The notes under the pieces were generated by a model. That model ran no database searches. It saw nothing but the letters and a program-made list of their open reading frames with translations, and had not been told where the DNA came from. DNA of 64,000 bases from contig NZ_QXXA01000007.1 in NCBI RefSeq assembly GCF_009911265.1, positions 1 to 64,000 on the forward strand, in the 5' to 3' direction. This document shows positions 18,665-27,780 of the stretch, piece after piece. The DNA comes from Senegalia massiliensis. Lineage in GTDB: Bacteria; Bacillota; Clostridia; Tissierellales; SIT17. Made by a program: the position numbers and the translations under genes. How positions within the stretch are numbered: position 1 is the stretch's first letter; each line of letters opens with the position of its first letter.

Positions 18665-19903
18665 TTACTGATTATCCCCAGCAAGATATCCTGTTGAGTA
18701 ACTAATTTGCAAATTAAATCCTCCAGTATAGGCATCTACATCTAAAACTTCTCCACAAAAAAATAAACCTTCAACAATTTTTGATTCCATAGTAGATGGG
18801 TTTATTTGATTAATATCTATCCCACCAGAAGTTACATAAGCTTCTTCAATAGACCTTAAATCAGCTATATTTAAGGTTATTGATTTAAGTAACCTAACTA
18901 GCTTTCTTCTATGTTCTTTTGTAAAATTAGATGCTTTTAAAGATATGTTGATTTGTAATAAATTTAATATTGCTAAAACAAAATTATATTTTAATATAAT
19001 TGATAAAACATTAATTATATTTTTATTAGGATTAGAACCCAATAATTCAATTATTTTTTCATCTAATTCTTTTAGATTTAAACTTGGAAATAAATCTATA
19101 TCTAATTTAAATCTATCCTTAGCATTTATTTTTCTATTGTTTCTAGATGTAATATTAAATATAGCAGGTCCTGAAATTCCAAAGTGTGTAAAAATAATAT
19201 CTCCAATTTCATAATCAATTATTTTATCATCTGAACTTAAAACTATTTTAACATTTTTAAAACTTAATCCTTTATTTTGTTTTATCCAATTTTCTTTAAT
19301 ATTTATAGGTACAATAGAAGGTTTAGTTGATATAATATTGTGTCCAAATTTTTTCCCAAATTTATATCCATCTCCTGTTGAGCCTGTAGAAGGATAAGAT
19401 TTTCCTCCTGTAGCTATTATTAGACTATCACTTTCAATTATTTCTTTCCTATTATTTTTTGTATACTCTGTAATAAACTTATTTTTATACTTTTCAACAT
19501 TTATGACATTACAGTTTAAAGATAATATAACACCATTATCTAATAAATATGTTTTTAAAGCATTTGTAACATCAATTGATTTATCTGATTTAGGGAAACA
19601 CCTACCATCATTTTCTACTTTAATTTCTACATCATACTTTTGCAAAATATCAATTATATCTTTATTAGAAAAGCTATAAAAAGAGGAGTATAAAAAATTC
19701 CTATTTCTAGTTACATTTTCAATTAAATCTTCTATCTCACAATTATTAGTAATATTACATCTACCATTACCTGTAATAAGCATTTTCTTACCTATAATAC
19801 TATTTTTATCTAAAAGTATTACTTTATTACCTTTTTTACTCGCTGTAGCTGCTGCAATTATTCCAGCAGGTCCTCCACCAATAACTAAAACTTTTTTCGA
19901 CAT
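18665..19903 (-). CDS. HI0933/BaiN-like flavoprotein
   Basis: A 412-residue NAD(P)/FAD-dependent oxidoreductase of the HI0933 family, annotated elsewhere as aminoacetone oxidase-like or BaiN. It has the FAD dinucleotide fold VLVIGGGPAGIIAA, then ITGNGRCNITN, ATGGKSYPSTGSTGDGY, a THFGISGPAIFN insertion, EAYVTSGGID and the terminal GEVLDVDAYTGGFNLQ(I)SYSTG. The physiological substrate is uncertain. It lies at the head of the aroH-cmk-plsC-ispH gene run. Confidence 0.88.
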   Translation of the reverse strand: MSKKVLVIGGGPAGIIAAATASKKGNKVILLDKNSIIGKKMLITGNGRCNITNNCEIEDLIENVTRNRNFLYSSFYSFSNKDIIDILQKYDVEIKVENDGRCFPKSDKSIDVTNALKTYLLDNGVILSLNCNVINVEKYKNKFITEYTKNNRKEIIESDSLIIATGGKSYPSTGSTGDGYKFGKKFGHNIISTKPSIVPINIKENWIKQNKGLSFKNVKIVLSSDDKIIDYEIGDIIFTHFGISGPAIFNITSRNNRKINAKDRFKLDIDLFPSLNLKELDEKIIELLGSNPNKNIINVLSIILKYNFVLAILNLLQINISLKASNFTKEHRRKLVRLLKSITLNIADLRSIEEAYVTSGGIDINQINPSTMESKIVEGLFFCGEVLDVDAYTGGFNLQISYSTGYLAGDNQ

Positions 19904-19924
19904 AATTTTCTCCTTTTACACCAA

Positions 19925-19952
19925 AGAAAAAAGTAGCTAAGCTACTTTTTTT
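19925..19952 (-). terminator. Terminator at the 3' end of the kor-rpiR operon
   Basis: An AGTAGCT/AGCTACT stem extended by an A-run and T-run on either side. It overlaps the last codons and stop of the RpiR gene and carries a T-run on the minus strand. It could work in both directions. Confidence 0.75.
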
Positions 19953-20811
19953 CTTTCTCTTCATATATATCATATTCTTGCCATAAATTCTCTAGTTTAG
20001 AAAGATATGTACTAACGTCCTTTTTATTTTTTATTCCTACTCCAATTATTAAAGCGTTTATGATACTCAAAGGAGCAACTAAAGAATCTATAAACGAAAT
20101 CATATTACTTTTTACTTCTATAATATAGTCAGCCCATTTAGCTATAGGAGATAATTTACCATCTGATATTCCTATAATTGTAGAACCTTGTTCTTTTACA
20201 TACTTAAGTGCATCCAGTGTTTTTTTTGAATATCTTGGATAACTAATTCCTATTACTACATCATCTTCTGAAACTTGTAGCAATTGTTCAAATATATCAC
20301 TCATTCCAAAACTAACTACCTTTACATTATCGAGAATAAAACTTAAATAGAAGCCTAAATACCCTGCTAATGCTGTAGAACTTCTAAGACCTAAAATATA
20401 TACTCTTTTAGCATTTGAGATTTCCTCTATTGCCTCATAGAATATTTTATTATCTAGATTTTCTAATGTAGTCTTCATATTATTAATATCTGTTGTTACA
20501 ACTTGTTTTACCAAATTTTCTTTATCTGAAAAATCTTCCATTCCTAATCTTTGAACCGTTGTTAATTTGTTTTTTATAAGTTCTTGTAAAGATTTCTGAA
20601 GACTAGGATAACCAGAAAATCCTAAAGCGTTAGCAAATCTAACAACTGTAGATTCACTAACGCCAACCATTTCTCCTAATTTAGATGCTGTCATAAATGC
20701 TGCTTTATCATAATCTGAAGTTATGTATTCTGCTATAAGCTTTTGTCCTTTACTTAAACGAGAATAGTTAGATTGAATTAATTCATTTAAATCTCTTTTG
20801 TGTTCATCCAT
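19942..20811 (-). CDS. MurR/RpiR-family transcription regulator
   Basis: A 289-residue regulator. The N-terminal HTH_6 domain (residues about 8-80) contains LSKGQKLIAEYI, MVGVSESTVVRFANALGFSGYPSLQKSL. A SIS domain (about 130-260) follows, with VYILGLRSSTALAGYLGF, DVVIGISYPRYSKKTLDAL and GISDGKLSPIAKWADY. SIS domains bind phosphosugars. It is co-directional with korDABC and 14 bp downstream, so it is probably part of that operon and may bind the direct repeats at 23570-23627 (inference). The usual sugar ligand does not fit an oxoacid oxidoreductase operon obviously. Confidence 0.87.
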   Translation of the reverse strand: MDEHKRDLNELIQSNYSRLSKGQKLIAEYITSDYDKAAFMTASKLGEMVGVSESTVVRFANALGFSGYPSLQKSLQELIKNKLTTVQRLGMEDFSDKENLVKQVVTTDINNMKTTLENLDNKIFYEAIEEISNAKRVYILGLRSSTALAGYLGFYLSFILDNVKVVSFGMSDIFEQLLQVSEDDVVIGISYPRYSKKTLDALKYVKEQGSTIIGISDGKLSPIAKWADYIIEVKSNMISFIDSLVAPLSIINALIIGVGIKNKKDVSTYLSKLENLWQEYDIYEEKEKK

Positions 20812-20825
20812 AGATATCTTCCTTA

Positions 20826-21353
20826 TTAAAAAATATTTAATCCATATTCATATGCTTTTTCATTTTTTTCTTCTGTTCCAGGAGGTACTCTATTTAATAT
20901 AGCTTGTTTTAAAATCTCTTTATCTACTAATTTTGTTATACCATTAATAGCTCCTAATGCAACAATATTAGAGACTAGTGATGTTCCTACATCTTTTTTA
21001 GCTTTATCAAGAATTGGTACTTGATAAATTTTAACATCACTTCTATTAGGTCTTTCTACTCCACTATCTATAATAAGGATACCATCTTTTTTTAAGGAAT
21101 CCAAGTACTTATCACAAGATTTTTGAGTTAAACTTAATAATATATCACATTTAGATACTTTAGGGTAATTAATATCAGTATTACTTATTATTACCTCAGC
21201 CTTACTAGCTCCTCCTCTAGCTTCTGGACCATAAGATTGAGATTGAATTGCATTCTTACCATCATTTAATGCACCTTCTGCTAAAATTATACCTGCTAAA
21301 ATTAACCCTTGACCTCCAGAACCACTTAACCTAATTTCAGTTTGACTATTCAT
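20826..21353 (-). CDS. korC: 2-oxoacid:ferredoxin oxidoreductase, gamma subunit
   Basis: A 175-residue gamma subunit with SGSGGQGLILAGIILAEGA, QSQSYGPEARGG and the DILLSLTQKS segment typical of Kor/Por gamma. It completes a four-subunit KorDABC enzyme that oxidises a 2-oxoacid to acyl-CoA with ferredoxin reduction. It starts 1 bp after korB. Confidence 0.92.
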   Translation of the reverse strand: MNSQTEIRLSGSGGQGLILAGIILAEGALNDGKNAIQSQSYGPEARGGASKAEVIISNTDINYPKVSKCDILLSLTQKSCDKYLDSLKKDGILIIDSGVERPNRSDVKIYQVPILDKAKKDVGTSLVSNIVALGAINGITKLVDKEILKQAILNRVPPGTEEKNEKAYEYGLNIF

Positions 21354-21354
21354 G

Positions 21355-22176
21355 CTATACCTCCTGCCTAAACATTTCTATAATCTTTTGATATTCTTCA
21401 GTATATTCTGCTTCTTCATTTTTATATAACTCACCAATCACTATCTTATCTTTTAAATCATCTTTTGGAAGTTTATTTAATGCCTTTACATTTATTGAAT
21501 TATCTTTTAAATATTTCATCATATCAGGTGATTCACCTTTTTTATTTTTTCTTCCATAGTATGTAGGGCATATACTTATAGATTCAACAAATGAAAAGCC
21601 TTTGTTTTTTACCCCTTTTACAACTAAATCTTTAATCATTTTTGCATGATAAGCAGTGGCTCTTGCAGTATAAGTTGCACCTGATGCTTTAGCTAGTTCA
21701 CATAAATCAAAGTTTTTATCAATATTACCATAAGGAGCTGTAGTACCTTTTTCTCTTGTAGGAGTAGTAGGAGAATACTGACCTCCAGTCATTCCATAAA
21801 TATTATTGTTGAAGACAACTGTAGTAATATCTATATTTCTTCTAGCAGCATGAATTAAATGATTTCCACCTATTGCAGCAGAGTCACCATCTCCAGTAAC
21901 TACAATTACATGTAACTCAGGATTAGCCATTTTAATACCCGTTGCAAATGCTAAAGCTCTTCCGTGAGTAGTGTGAAGTGTATTAAAATCCATATATCCA
22001 GGAGCTCTCGAAGAACATCCTATACCAGATACTATACAGACTTTATCTTTTTCTAAACCCAATTCATCTATAGCTTCAACTACAGATTTCATTATTATAC
22101 CGTGACCACACCCCGGACACCATATATGAGGCAATTTATCCATTCTAAAATATTTTTGTAATAACTTACTAGGCAT
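21355..22176 (-). CDS. korB: 2-oxoacid:ferredoxin oxidoreductase, beta subunit (TPP)
   Basis: A 273-residue subunit with the thiamine pyrophosphate site VTGDGDSAAIGGNH...NNNIYGMTGGQYSPTTP and the Fe-S/TPP N-terminal motif HIWCPGCGHGI. The architecture matches 2-oxoglutarate or branched-chain oxoacid oxidoreductases (KorB/VorB) rather than pyruvate synthase, which has a different C-terminus; exact specificity is uncertain. It overlaps korA by 8 bp. Confidence 0.92.
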   Translation of the reverse strand: MPSKLLQKYFRMDKLPHIWCPGCGHGIIMKSVVEAIDELGLEKDKVCIVSGIGCSSRAPGYMDFNTLHTTHGRALAFATGIKMANPELHVIVVTGDGDSAAIGGNHLIHAARRNIDITTVVFNNNIYGMTGGQYSPTTPTREKGTTAPYGNIDKNFDLCELAKASGATYTARATAYHAKMIKDLVVKGVKNKGFSFVESISICPTYYGRKNKKGESPDMMKYLKDNSINVKALNKLPKDDLKDKIVIGELYKNEEAEYTEEYQKIIEMFRQEV

Positions 22177-23311
22177 ATATATCCTCCTTAATTTTTTTGA
22201 TTATTTCATCCGGAGATATTAATTGTCCATTTATTTTATTATATCTATATATTGTTGCTCCTTTATCTGCAGCTCTTTCTACTTCTATTAAATATTGTCC
22301 TAAATTCATTTCTACAACTAAAATTTTCTTTACTTTTTTTGTTAACTCTTTAATCTGTTTAGTTAAAAATGGCCATATAGTTATTGGTCTAAATAAACCT
22401 ACTTTTAGTCCATTTTCTCTAGCTTCATTTACTGCACTTTTTGCTGATCTTGCAGTAGCTCCATATGCAACTATAGCAATATCTGCATCATCTAACATAT
22501 ATTCTTCATAATTAGCTATGTCTTCTATATTGTCTTCTACCTTATTCACTAACCTATTTACAAGTTCTTCAGCAATTTTAGAGTCATTACTTGGGAAACC
22601 GGTTTCATCATGAACTAAACCTGTTACATGATATCTATACCCTTCACCAAAAGAAGCCATTTTAGGAACTAAATCATTTTCCTCAACTCTATATGGCTTA
22701 TAATCTTTAGGCTCACAACTAGGTTTTACTCTATCAAATATCTCAATTTCTTCTTTATTCGGAATCTCTATTTTTTCTCTTAAATGCCCGATAACTTCAT
22801 CTAATAAAAGAATTACAGGAGTTCTATATTTTTCTGCATAATTAAATGCTTTTATCGTTAAATCAAATGTCTCTCTAACGGAATATGGAGTTAGTGCAAT
22901 CATAGGATGATCACCATGAGTTCCCCATTTAGCTTGCATTACATCTCCTTGTGAAGGCGATGTAGGAAGTCCTGTACTTGGGCCTCCTCTTTGAACATTT
23001 ACTATAACACAAGGGATTTCAGTTATTGTAGCATACCCAATATTCTCTTGTTTCAATGAAAACCCTGGTCCACTAGTAGCTGTCATAGATTTTAGCCCAG
23101 CTAATGAACCTCCTATTACTGCAGCCATACCAGCAATCTCATCTTCCATTTGAATAAATTTTCCCCCTACTCTTGGAAGTCTTAAAGAAGATATCTCTGC
23201 AATTTCTGTAGATGGAGTTATTGGATACCCTGCATAAAATTTCATTCCTGCTGCAAGTGCACCTTCTACACATGCTTCATTTCCTTGCATTAACTTAACT
23301 TTATTTTCCAT
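22169..23311 (-). CDS. korA: 2-oxoacid:ferredoxin oxidoreductase, alpha subunit
   Basis: A 380-residue alpha subunit: LMQGNEACVEGALAAGMKFYAGYPITPSTEIAE, ATSGPGFSLKQENIG, QRGGPSTGLPTSPSQGDVMQA and a C-terminal domain with VEMNLGQ. I take the ATG at 23309-23311, 9 nt after GGAG; a longer frame runs into the ferredoxin gene. It overlaps korD by 11 bp, a sign of tight translational coupling. Confidence 0.92.
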   Translation of the reverse strand: MENKVKLMQGNEACVEGALAAGMKFYAGYPITPSTEIAEISSLRLPRVGGKFIQMEDEIAGMAAVIGGSLAGLKSMTATSGPGFSLKQENIGYATITEIPCVIVNVQRGGPSTGLPTSPSQGDVMQAKWGTHGDHPMIALTPYSVRETFDLTIKAFNYAEKYRTPVILLLDEVIGHLREKIEIPNKEEIEIFDRVKPSCEPKDYKPYRVEENDLVPKMASFGEGYRYHVTGLVHDETGFPSNDSKIAEELVNRLVNKVEDNIEDIANYEEYMLDDADIAIVAYGATARSAKSAVNEARENGLKVGLFRPITIWPFLTKQIKELTKKVKKILVVEMNLGQYLIEVERAADKGATIYRYNKINGQLISPDEIIKKIKEDIYA

Positions 23312-23516
23312 CTTCTTCATCTCCTTTAATATAAATAGCGTAATCAGGACACCTAAGTTCACATAAACCACATTTTATACATATATCTTCATTATCTATG
23401 TTAATCACACCATTTTCTAAAGTTAAAACACCTTTGGGACATAACTCAACACAAATCCCACAACCTTTACACCAATCTTTATTTACCACTAATTTTTTAT
23501 TAATTTTTGTGGTCAC
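23301..23516 (-). CDS. korD: 2-oxoacid:ferredoxin oxidoreductase, ferredoxin-like delta subunit
   Basis: A 71-residue 2x[4Fe-4S] ferredoxin with clusters CKGCGICVELCPKGVL and CIKCGLCELRCPDYAI. It is the electron-transfer subunit of the Kor complex. The GTG start follows GGGGGC. First gene of korDABC-rpiR. Confidence 0.92.
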   Translation of the reverse strand: MTTKINKKLVVNKDWCKGCGICVELCPKGVLTLENGVINIDNEDICIKCGLCELRCPDYAIYIKGDEEDGK

Positions 23517-23546
23517 TATAAAGCCCCCTTTAATATTGTTAATTAA

Positions 23547-23627
23547 ATATTATCAAAAATATATCCTGCATGCAAGTTTTATTTCATTTTTTTGTTATAT
23601 TTAATCAATATGCAAGTTTTATTTCAT
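23547..23627 (-). promoter_or_regulatory. kor promoter overlapped by an 18-bp direct repeat
   Basis: On the minus strand, a -35 TTGCAT (23570-23575) and -10 TAATAT (23547-23552) are separated by 17 bp. The -35 lies inside an exact 18-bp repeat, ATGCAAGTTTTATTTCAT on the plus strand, found at 23570-23587 and 23610-23627 (40-bp period). A degenerate third copy lies near 23732-23757. This layout suggests operator sites controlling korDABC-rpiR. Confidence 0.6.
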
Positions 23628-23761
23628 ATTATGCATATTTTAAATAACTTTTATTTGTTTTGAATTTCGGTTAAAGCTTTTAAACAAGTAGTTTAACAAG
23701 AATTTAAAAATATTATAGAAAATATATATTGCAAGAATTATTTATTTAATTTCATTTTATA

Positions 23762-23805
23762 ATAATCCCCTTATTATATTTTATAAAATATAATAAGGGG
23801 ATTAT
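23762..23805 (-). terminator. Perfect 44-bp palindrome after the carboxyltransferase gene
   Basis: An uninterrupted palindrome (half-site ATAATCCCCTTATTATATTT plus two bases) lies 35 bp downstream of the stop at 23841. The CCCC/GGGG block near the ends makes it a strong hairpin. The T-run is weak, so it may terminate inefficiently or serve as an RNA-stabilising structure. Confidence 0.6.
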
Positions 23806-23840
23806 ATCTATCAAGTAATCTTAATATTATATATACTTAT

Positions 23841-25241
23841 TTATACAACAGGATAAGTATTTTCATCTTTATTTAATAAATTACTATCTATATTATACTT
23901 TTGAGCTTGACGATATTTAAAGTATTTTATAGCTACTTGTGGGAATAATGCATATGATAATATATCTTCCTCTTGTTCAATATATTCTTTAATTTCTTCT
24001 CTATAATTATCAAGTTCAGGTTTCAGTAAATCTGCAGGTCGTCCAGTGTAAATTTCTTCGTTTCCTATTATCTTTTTTATTATATCATCTTTTATTGGAG
24101 TTGTAGGTTTTCCATATAAACCTTTTACATAGTTTTTAATCTCAGTAGGTATCATTTTATATCTCTCACCTAAAACTACATTAAATACAGCTTGTGTTCC
24201 TACCATTTGACTCATTGGAGTAACTAATGGTGGATATCCAAGATCTTCTCTCACCTTTGGAACCTCTTCTAACACTTCTTCAAATTTATCAATAGCTCCT
24301 TGACCTTCTAATTGAGAAACTAAATTAGATAACATGCCTCCTGGTACTTGATAAATCAAAGTTTTAGTATTAACTCCTAATACTTTTGATTTTAATAATC
24401 CTTCTTTTTCATATTTATTTCGAAGCTTTGTAAAATATTCAGCAATTTCATTTAAATTATTCATATTATACTCTGGTTCTCTTCCAGAGCCCTTTAAAGA
24501 AGATAACATAGGTTCTGTTGCTGGTTGACTTGTACCATTTCCTAAAGGTGATAATGCAGTATCAATAATATCAACACCTGCTTCTACACCTTTCATGTAT
24601 GTTTGATTTGCTATACCACTAGTAAAGTGAGAGTGTAACTGAATTGGTATTTTTATTGATTGTTTCATTTTTGTTATTAAATCATAGGCATTATAGGGAA
24701 GTAATATCCCTGACATATCTTTAATACATATAGAATCTGCACCCATACTTTCCATTTCTTTTGCTAGATTTAAATAATAATCAATATCATGAACTGGACT
24801 TGTAGTAAAAGATATTGCAGTTTGTGCATGTCCTCCTGCTTTTTTTGTAGCATTCAATGCAGTTTTTAAATTTCTTGTATCATTTAAAGCATCAAATATC
24901 CTAACTATATCTATTCCATTTTCAATTGCTTTTTTAACAAACTCTTCTACTACATCATCAGGATAATTTTTATAGCCTAAAATATTCTGACCTCTCAATA
25001 ACATTTGCAACTTCGTATTTTTAATAACTTTTCTTAATTTCCTTAACCTTTCCCATGGATCTTCATTTAAAAACCTCAAACAAGCATCAAAAGTAGCACC
25101 TCCCCACATCTCTAAAGAATGATAACCAACTTTATCAAGCTTTTCAGCAATTGGTAGCATTTCTTCTGTTTTCATTCTAGTTGCCATTAAAGATTGATGA
25201 GCATCTCTTAAAATTGTTTCTGTAAATTTTACACTTCCCAT
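23841..25241 (-). CDS. Oxaloacetate/pyruvate carboxyltransferase subunit (OadA/PycB type)
   Basis: A 466-residue protein with the HMGL-like carboxyltransferase domain: KFTETILRDAHQSLMATRM, LEMWGGATFDACLRFL, MLLRGQN.LGY, ICIKDMSGIL with the metal and carboxylation Lys, and LHSHFTSG (His metal ligands), then the conserved PycB C-terminal domain (YGKPTTPI, GRPADLL). It ends after that domain and lacks a biotinyl domain, so a separate biotin carrier would be needed. The ATG at 25239-25241 follows AAGGAGG. It may work in oxaloacetate decarboxylation or transcarboxylation. Confidence 0.9.
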   Translation of the reverse strand: MGSVKFTETILRDAHQSLMATRMKTEEMLPIAEKLDKVGYHSLEMWGGATFDACLRFLNEDPWERLRKLRKVIKNTKLQMLLRGQNILGYKNYPDDVVEEFVKKAIENGIDIVRIFDALNDTRNLKTALNATKKAGGHAQTAISFTTSPVHDIDYYLNLAKEMESMGADSICIKDMSGILLPYNAYDLITKMKQSIKIPIQLHSHFTSGIANQTYMKGVEAGVDIIDTALSPLGNGTSQPATEPMLSSLKGSGREPEYNMNNLNEIAEYFTKLRNKYEKEGLLKSKVLGVNTKTLIYQVPGGMLSNLVSQLEGQGAIDKFEEVLEEVPKVREDLGYPPLVTPMSQMVGTQAVFNVVLGERYKMIPTEIKNYVKGLYGKPTTPIKDDIIKKIIGNEEIYTGRPADLLKPELDNYREEIKEYIEQEEDILSYALFPQVAIKYFKYRQAQKYNIDSNLLNKDENTYPVV

Positions 25242-25252
25242 TATGAGCCTCC

Positions 25253-25825
25253 TTAAGATATTTTTTCGATACAAAAAATAATAGGTGGATTATTAATTTG
25301 ATTCAAAAAATTCATTTTCAATACAGTGAATTTTTTTTGATTTAATATAGTTAAATAATTTTCAATTTCATTTTTTTCTTTAATTCCGCCTTTATGTCCA
25401 TAATATGATACTACAATTAGTATACCGTTTATATGTAAAAAAGACAATATTGATTTAATTGCTTCTATTGTAGAGTCCGGTTTAGTAATTATAGAATGAT
25501 CACCTTTAGGTAAATACCCTAAATTAAATATAGCAAAATCTATTTTATCTCTAATATAATTGCTAATATTTGCATGACTATCATGTATTAAACTTACTCT
25601 ATTATAAAATCTATTTTTATTTAAAAGATCAGTAGTGTTATCTATAGCTAATTTCTGAATATCAAAACCATAAACCTTACCCGATTCCCCTACTTTTTGA
25701 GCTAATTTCAATGTATCATTCCCATTGCCCACTGTAGCGTCAACTACTATCATACCTTCTTTTACTTTTTGATTTATAATATTATTTGAAATATTAATAG
25801 CATTTGATAAAAAGTTATTTTTCAT
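25253..25825 (-). CDS. SAM-dependent methyltransferase, YtqB-like
   Basis: A 190-residue class I methyltransferase with DATVGNGNDTLKLAQKVG (SAM loop I), VYGFDIQKLAID, and NLGYLPKGDHSI in the catalytic NXGY position, followed by VSYYGHKGG. It matches the YtqB family of putative rRNA or tRNA methylases. It overlaps rluB by 11 bp. Confidence 0.85.
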   Translation of the reverse strand: MKNNFLSNAINISNNIINQKVKEGMIVVDATVGNGNDTLKLAQKVGESGKVYGFDIQKLAIDNTTDLLNKNRFYNRVSLIHDSHANISNYIRDKIDFAIFNLGYLPKGDHSIITKPDSTIEAIKSILSFLHINGILIVVSYYGHKGGIKEKNEIENYLTILNQKKFTVLKMNFLNQINNPPIIFCIEKIS

Positions 25826-26534
25826 TTATTTCATCCTTAATGTATCTTATTTCTTTATCTGTTAAGAACCTATAATCCCCTTCTCTTAAATCATTTAATC
25901 TTATATCTCCAAAACTAACTCTTTTTAATTTAATAACAGGGTGATTAATTTTTTCACACATTTTTCTAACCTGTCTATTCTTACCTTCATGAATAGTTAT
26001 TTTAACTGTTGATTTACCTTTATCCTTTTTAATAATATTAATATCTGCTGGAGAAGTTATATAGTCTTCAATTTTTAATCCTTCTTTAAATTGTTTTAAT
26101 TCTTCATTGTTTGGAATACCTTTAACTTCTGCTATATAAGTTTTATTAACTTCATGACTAGGATGAGTCATTTTATAAGTTAAATCTCCATCATTGGTTA
26201 ATAACAATAAACCTGATGTATCATAATCGAGTCTACCAACAGGATATATTCTTTGATCTACTTTAGAAACTAAGTCAATAACTGTTTTTCTATTAAATTG
26301 ATCTGAAACACTTGTTATATAACCAACAGGTTTATTTAAAATTATATATATTTTTTCTTTTTCTAAAAATATTTTTTTATTATCTACTTTTATAATATCT
26401 TTTTTAGGGTCAACTTTAAATCCTAACTCTTTAATCATTGTATTATTTATAGTTACCCTTCCATCTAATATTATTTTTTCTGATTTTCTTCTAGATGCTA
26501 TCCCAGCTTTTGCCATAAATTTTTGTAATCTCAT
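25815..26534 (-). CDS. rluB: Pseudouridine synthase RluB/RsuA family
   Basis: A 239-residue pseudouridine synthase. An N-terminal S4 RNA-binding domain (RLQKFMAKAGIASRRKSEKII) precedes the RsuA-type catalytic domain with the active-site Asp in VGRLDYDTSGLLLLTNDG, the GKNRQVRKM motif and LKRVSFGDI. It probably modifies 23S rRNA near the peptidyl-transferase centre. It overlaps the methyltransferase gene that follows it in the transcript. Confidence 0.92.
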   Translation of the reverse strand: MRLQKFMAKAGIASRRKSEKIILDGRVTINNTMIKELGFKVDPKKDIIKVDNKKIFLEKEKIYIILNKPVGYITSVSDQFNRKTVIDLVSKVDQRIYPVGRLDYDTSGLLLLTNDGDLTYKMTHPSHEVNKTYIAEVKGIPNNEELKQFKEGLKIEDYITSPADINIIKKDKGKSTVKITIHEGKNRQVRKMCEKINHPVIKLKRVSFGDIRLNDLREGDYRFLTDKEIRYIKDEINEK

Positions 26535-26603
26535 ATCAACCTACCTTTTATTATATAAATATATATATATCATAACATAGTTTTATATTTATTATAAATC
26601 AAT

Positions 26604-26636
26604 TTTATAATAAAAGGACTTTTAAACTAAAAGTCC
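26604..26636 (-). terminator. Terminator overlapping the 3' end of a dac gene
   Basis: An AAAGGACTTTT/AAAAGTCCTTT stem with a 5-nt loop, followed by TTATT on the minus strand. It includes the stop codon of the carboxypeptidase gene. Confidence 0.75.
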
Positions 26637-27751
26637 TTTGAGAAAAAATATTCTATTTTATCATTTAATTTTGTAAATATAGATTTTTGTTTCAGTTTTT
26701 CATTAAGAATAATATTACTCTTATAAATAATATTATTTTTTAACTTTATTACAATATTAGAAACTACATAACCCTTTTCCACGGGAGCAATTAAATTATC
26801 TTTTGAATTCACTAATATATCGACATCTTCTAATTCATTTTCTTGTAAGGGATAAGTAAAATCTTCAGGAATAAAAATAGGTAACTGCTGAATACTACTA
26901 TTTTTAATATCTAAGTACTTAATAAAAGTATCTTTTCTTATAATTGTTGTTTTTTTATAATTTTCAAATCCATAATCAAACAATTTATAACTATTTTCAA
27001 ACCAATTATTATCATCTAATACAACTGCAATAAGTTGCATATTATCCCTTGTAGCACTTGCAACTAAGCAGCGGCCTGCCAATTTAGTATATCCTATTTT
27101 AACTCCATCACCACCTTTGTATTGAGATAATGTTTTGTTTTTATTATAAAAATGTGATGGAGTTTCTCTATCTGGAACATAATCATTAGTTTTTGATATT
27201 TCTCTAAAAATGTCATTTTTTAATGCTTCTCTAGTAATAATCGATAAATCATAAGCTGTGCTATAATGATCTTCAGAATGTAATCCATGTGGATTTGTAA
27301 AATTTGTATTTTTAGCACCAATTTCTTTAGCTTTTTTATTCATTAATACTGAAAAGTTTTCAATACTACCTGCTATTTCATGTGCAATTGCAACTGCAGC
27401 ATCATTTCCTGATCTAAGCATAAGACCAAAAATTAAATCTTTTAATTTAATTTTTTCATTGGGTTTTAAATAAATGCTAGATCCTTCTATTTCAGTCCAT
27501 TCCTTTTTTATAGTTACTACTTTATTTAAATCTCCTTTTTCAATAGCAATTAAAGCTGTCATTATTTTTGTAGTGCTTGCTATGGGGAGCTTTTGAGAAA
27601 TATTTTTAGAGTAAAGAATTCTTCCACTATCTCTTTCTATGAGTATGGCACTTTTTGCAGATATATTTTCATTAATTGCAAATACCGTAGTTGAAATCAT
27701 AGATATCATTATAGTTATTAATATGGTTAATAAAATTGTTTTCTTATACAA
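26627..27751 (-). CDS. D-alanyl-D-alanine carboxypeptidase with altered KTG box
   Basis: A 374-residue penicillin-binding carboxypeptidase (peptidase S11), exported. An N-terminal signal segment precedes PIASTTKIMTALIA (SXXK nucleophile Ser/Lys), RSGNDAAVA (SXN), then a third box reading KIGYTKLAGRC where KTG is usual, and a C-terminal PBP5-like domain. Thr-to-Ile at this position is unusual for the KTG motif and could change activity. TTG at 27749-27751 with GAGGTG upstream is the likely start. It lies near ytfJ, hinting at a sporulation DacB/DacF-like role. Confidence 0.85.
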   Translation of the reverse strand: MYKKTILLTILITIMISMISTTVFAINENISAKSAILIERDSGRILYSKNISQKLPIASTTKIMTALIAIEKGDLNKVVTIKKEWTEIEGSSIYLKPNEKIKLKDLIFGLMLRSGNDAAVAIAHEIAGSIENFSVLMNKKAKEIGAKNTNFTNPHGLHSEDHYSTAYDLSIITREALKNDIFREISKTNDYVPDRETPSHFYNKNKTLSQYKGGDGVKIGYTKLAGRCLVASATRDNMQLIAVVLDDNNWFENSYKLFDYGFENYKKTTIIRKDTFIKYLDIKNSSIQQLPIFIPEDFTYPLQENELEDVDILVNSKDNLIAPVEKGYVVSNIVIKLKNNIIYKSNIILNEKLKQKSIFTKLNDKIEYFFSKDF

Positions 27752-27780
27752 ATAATCACCTCTCATTAAACTGAATGATA

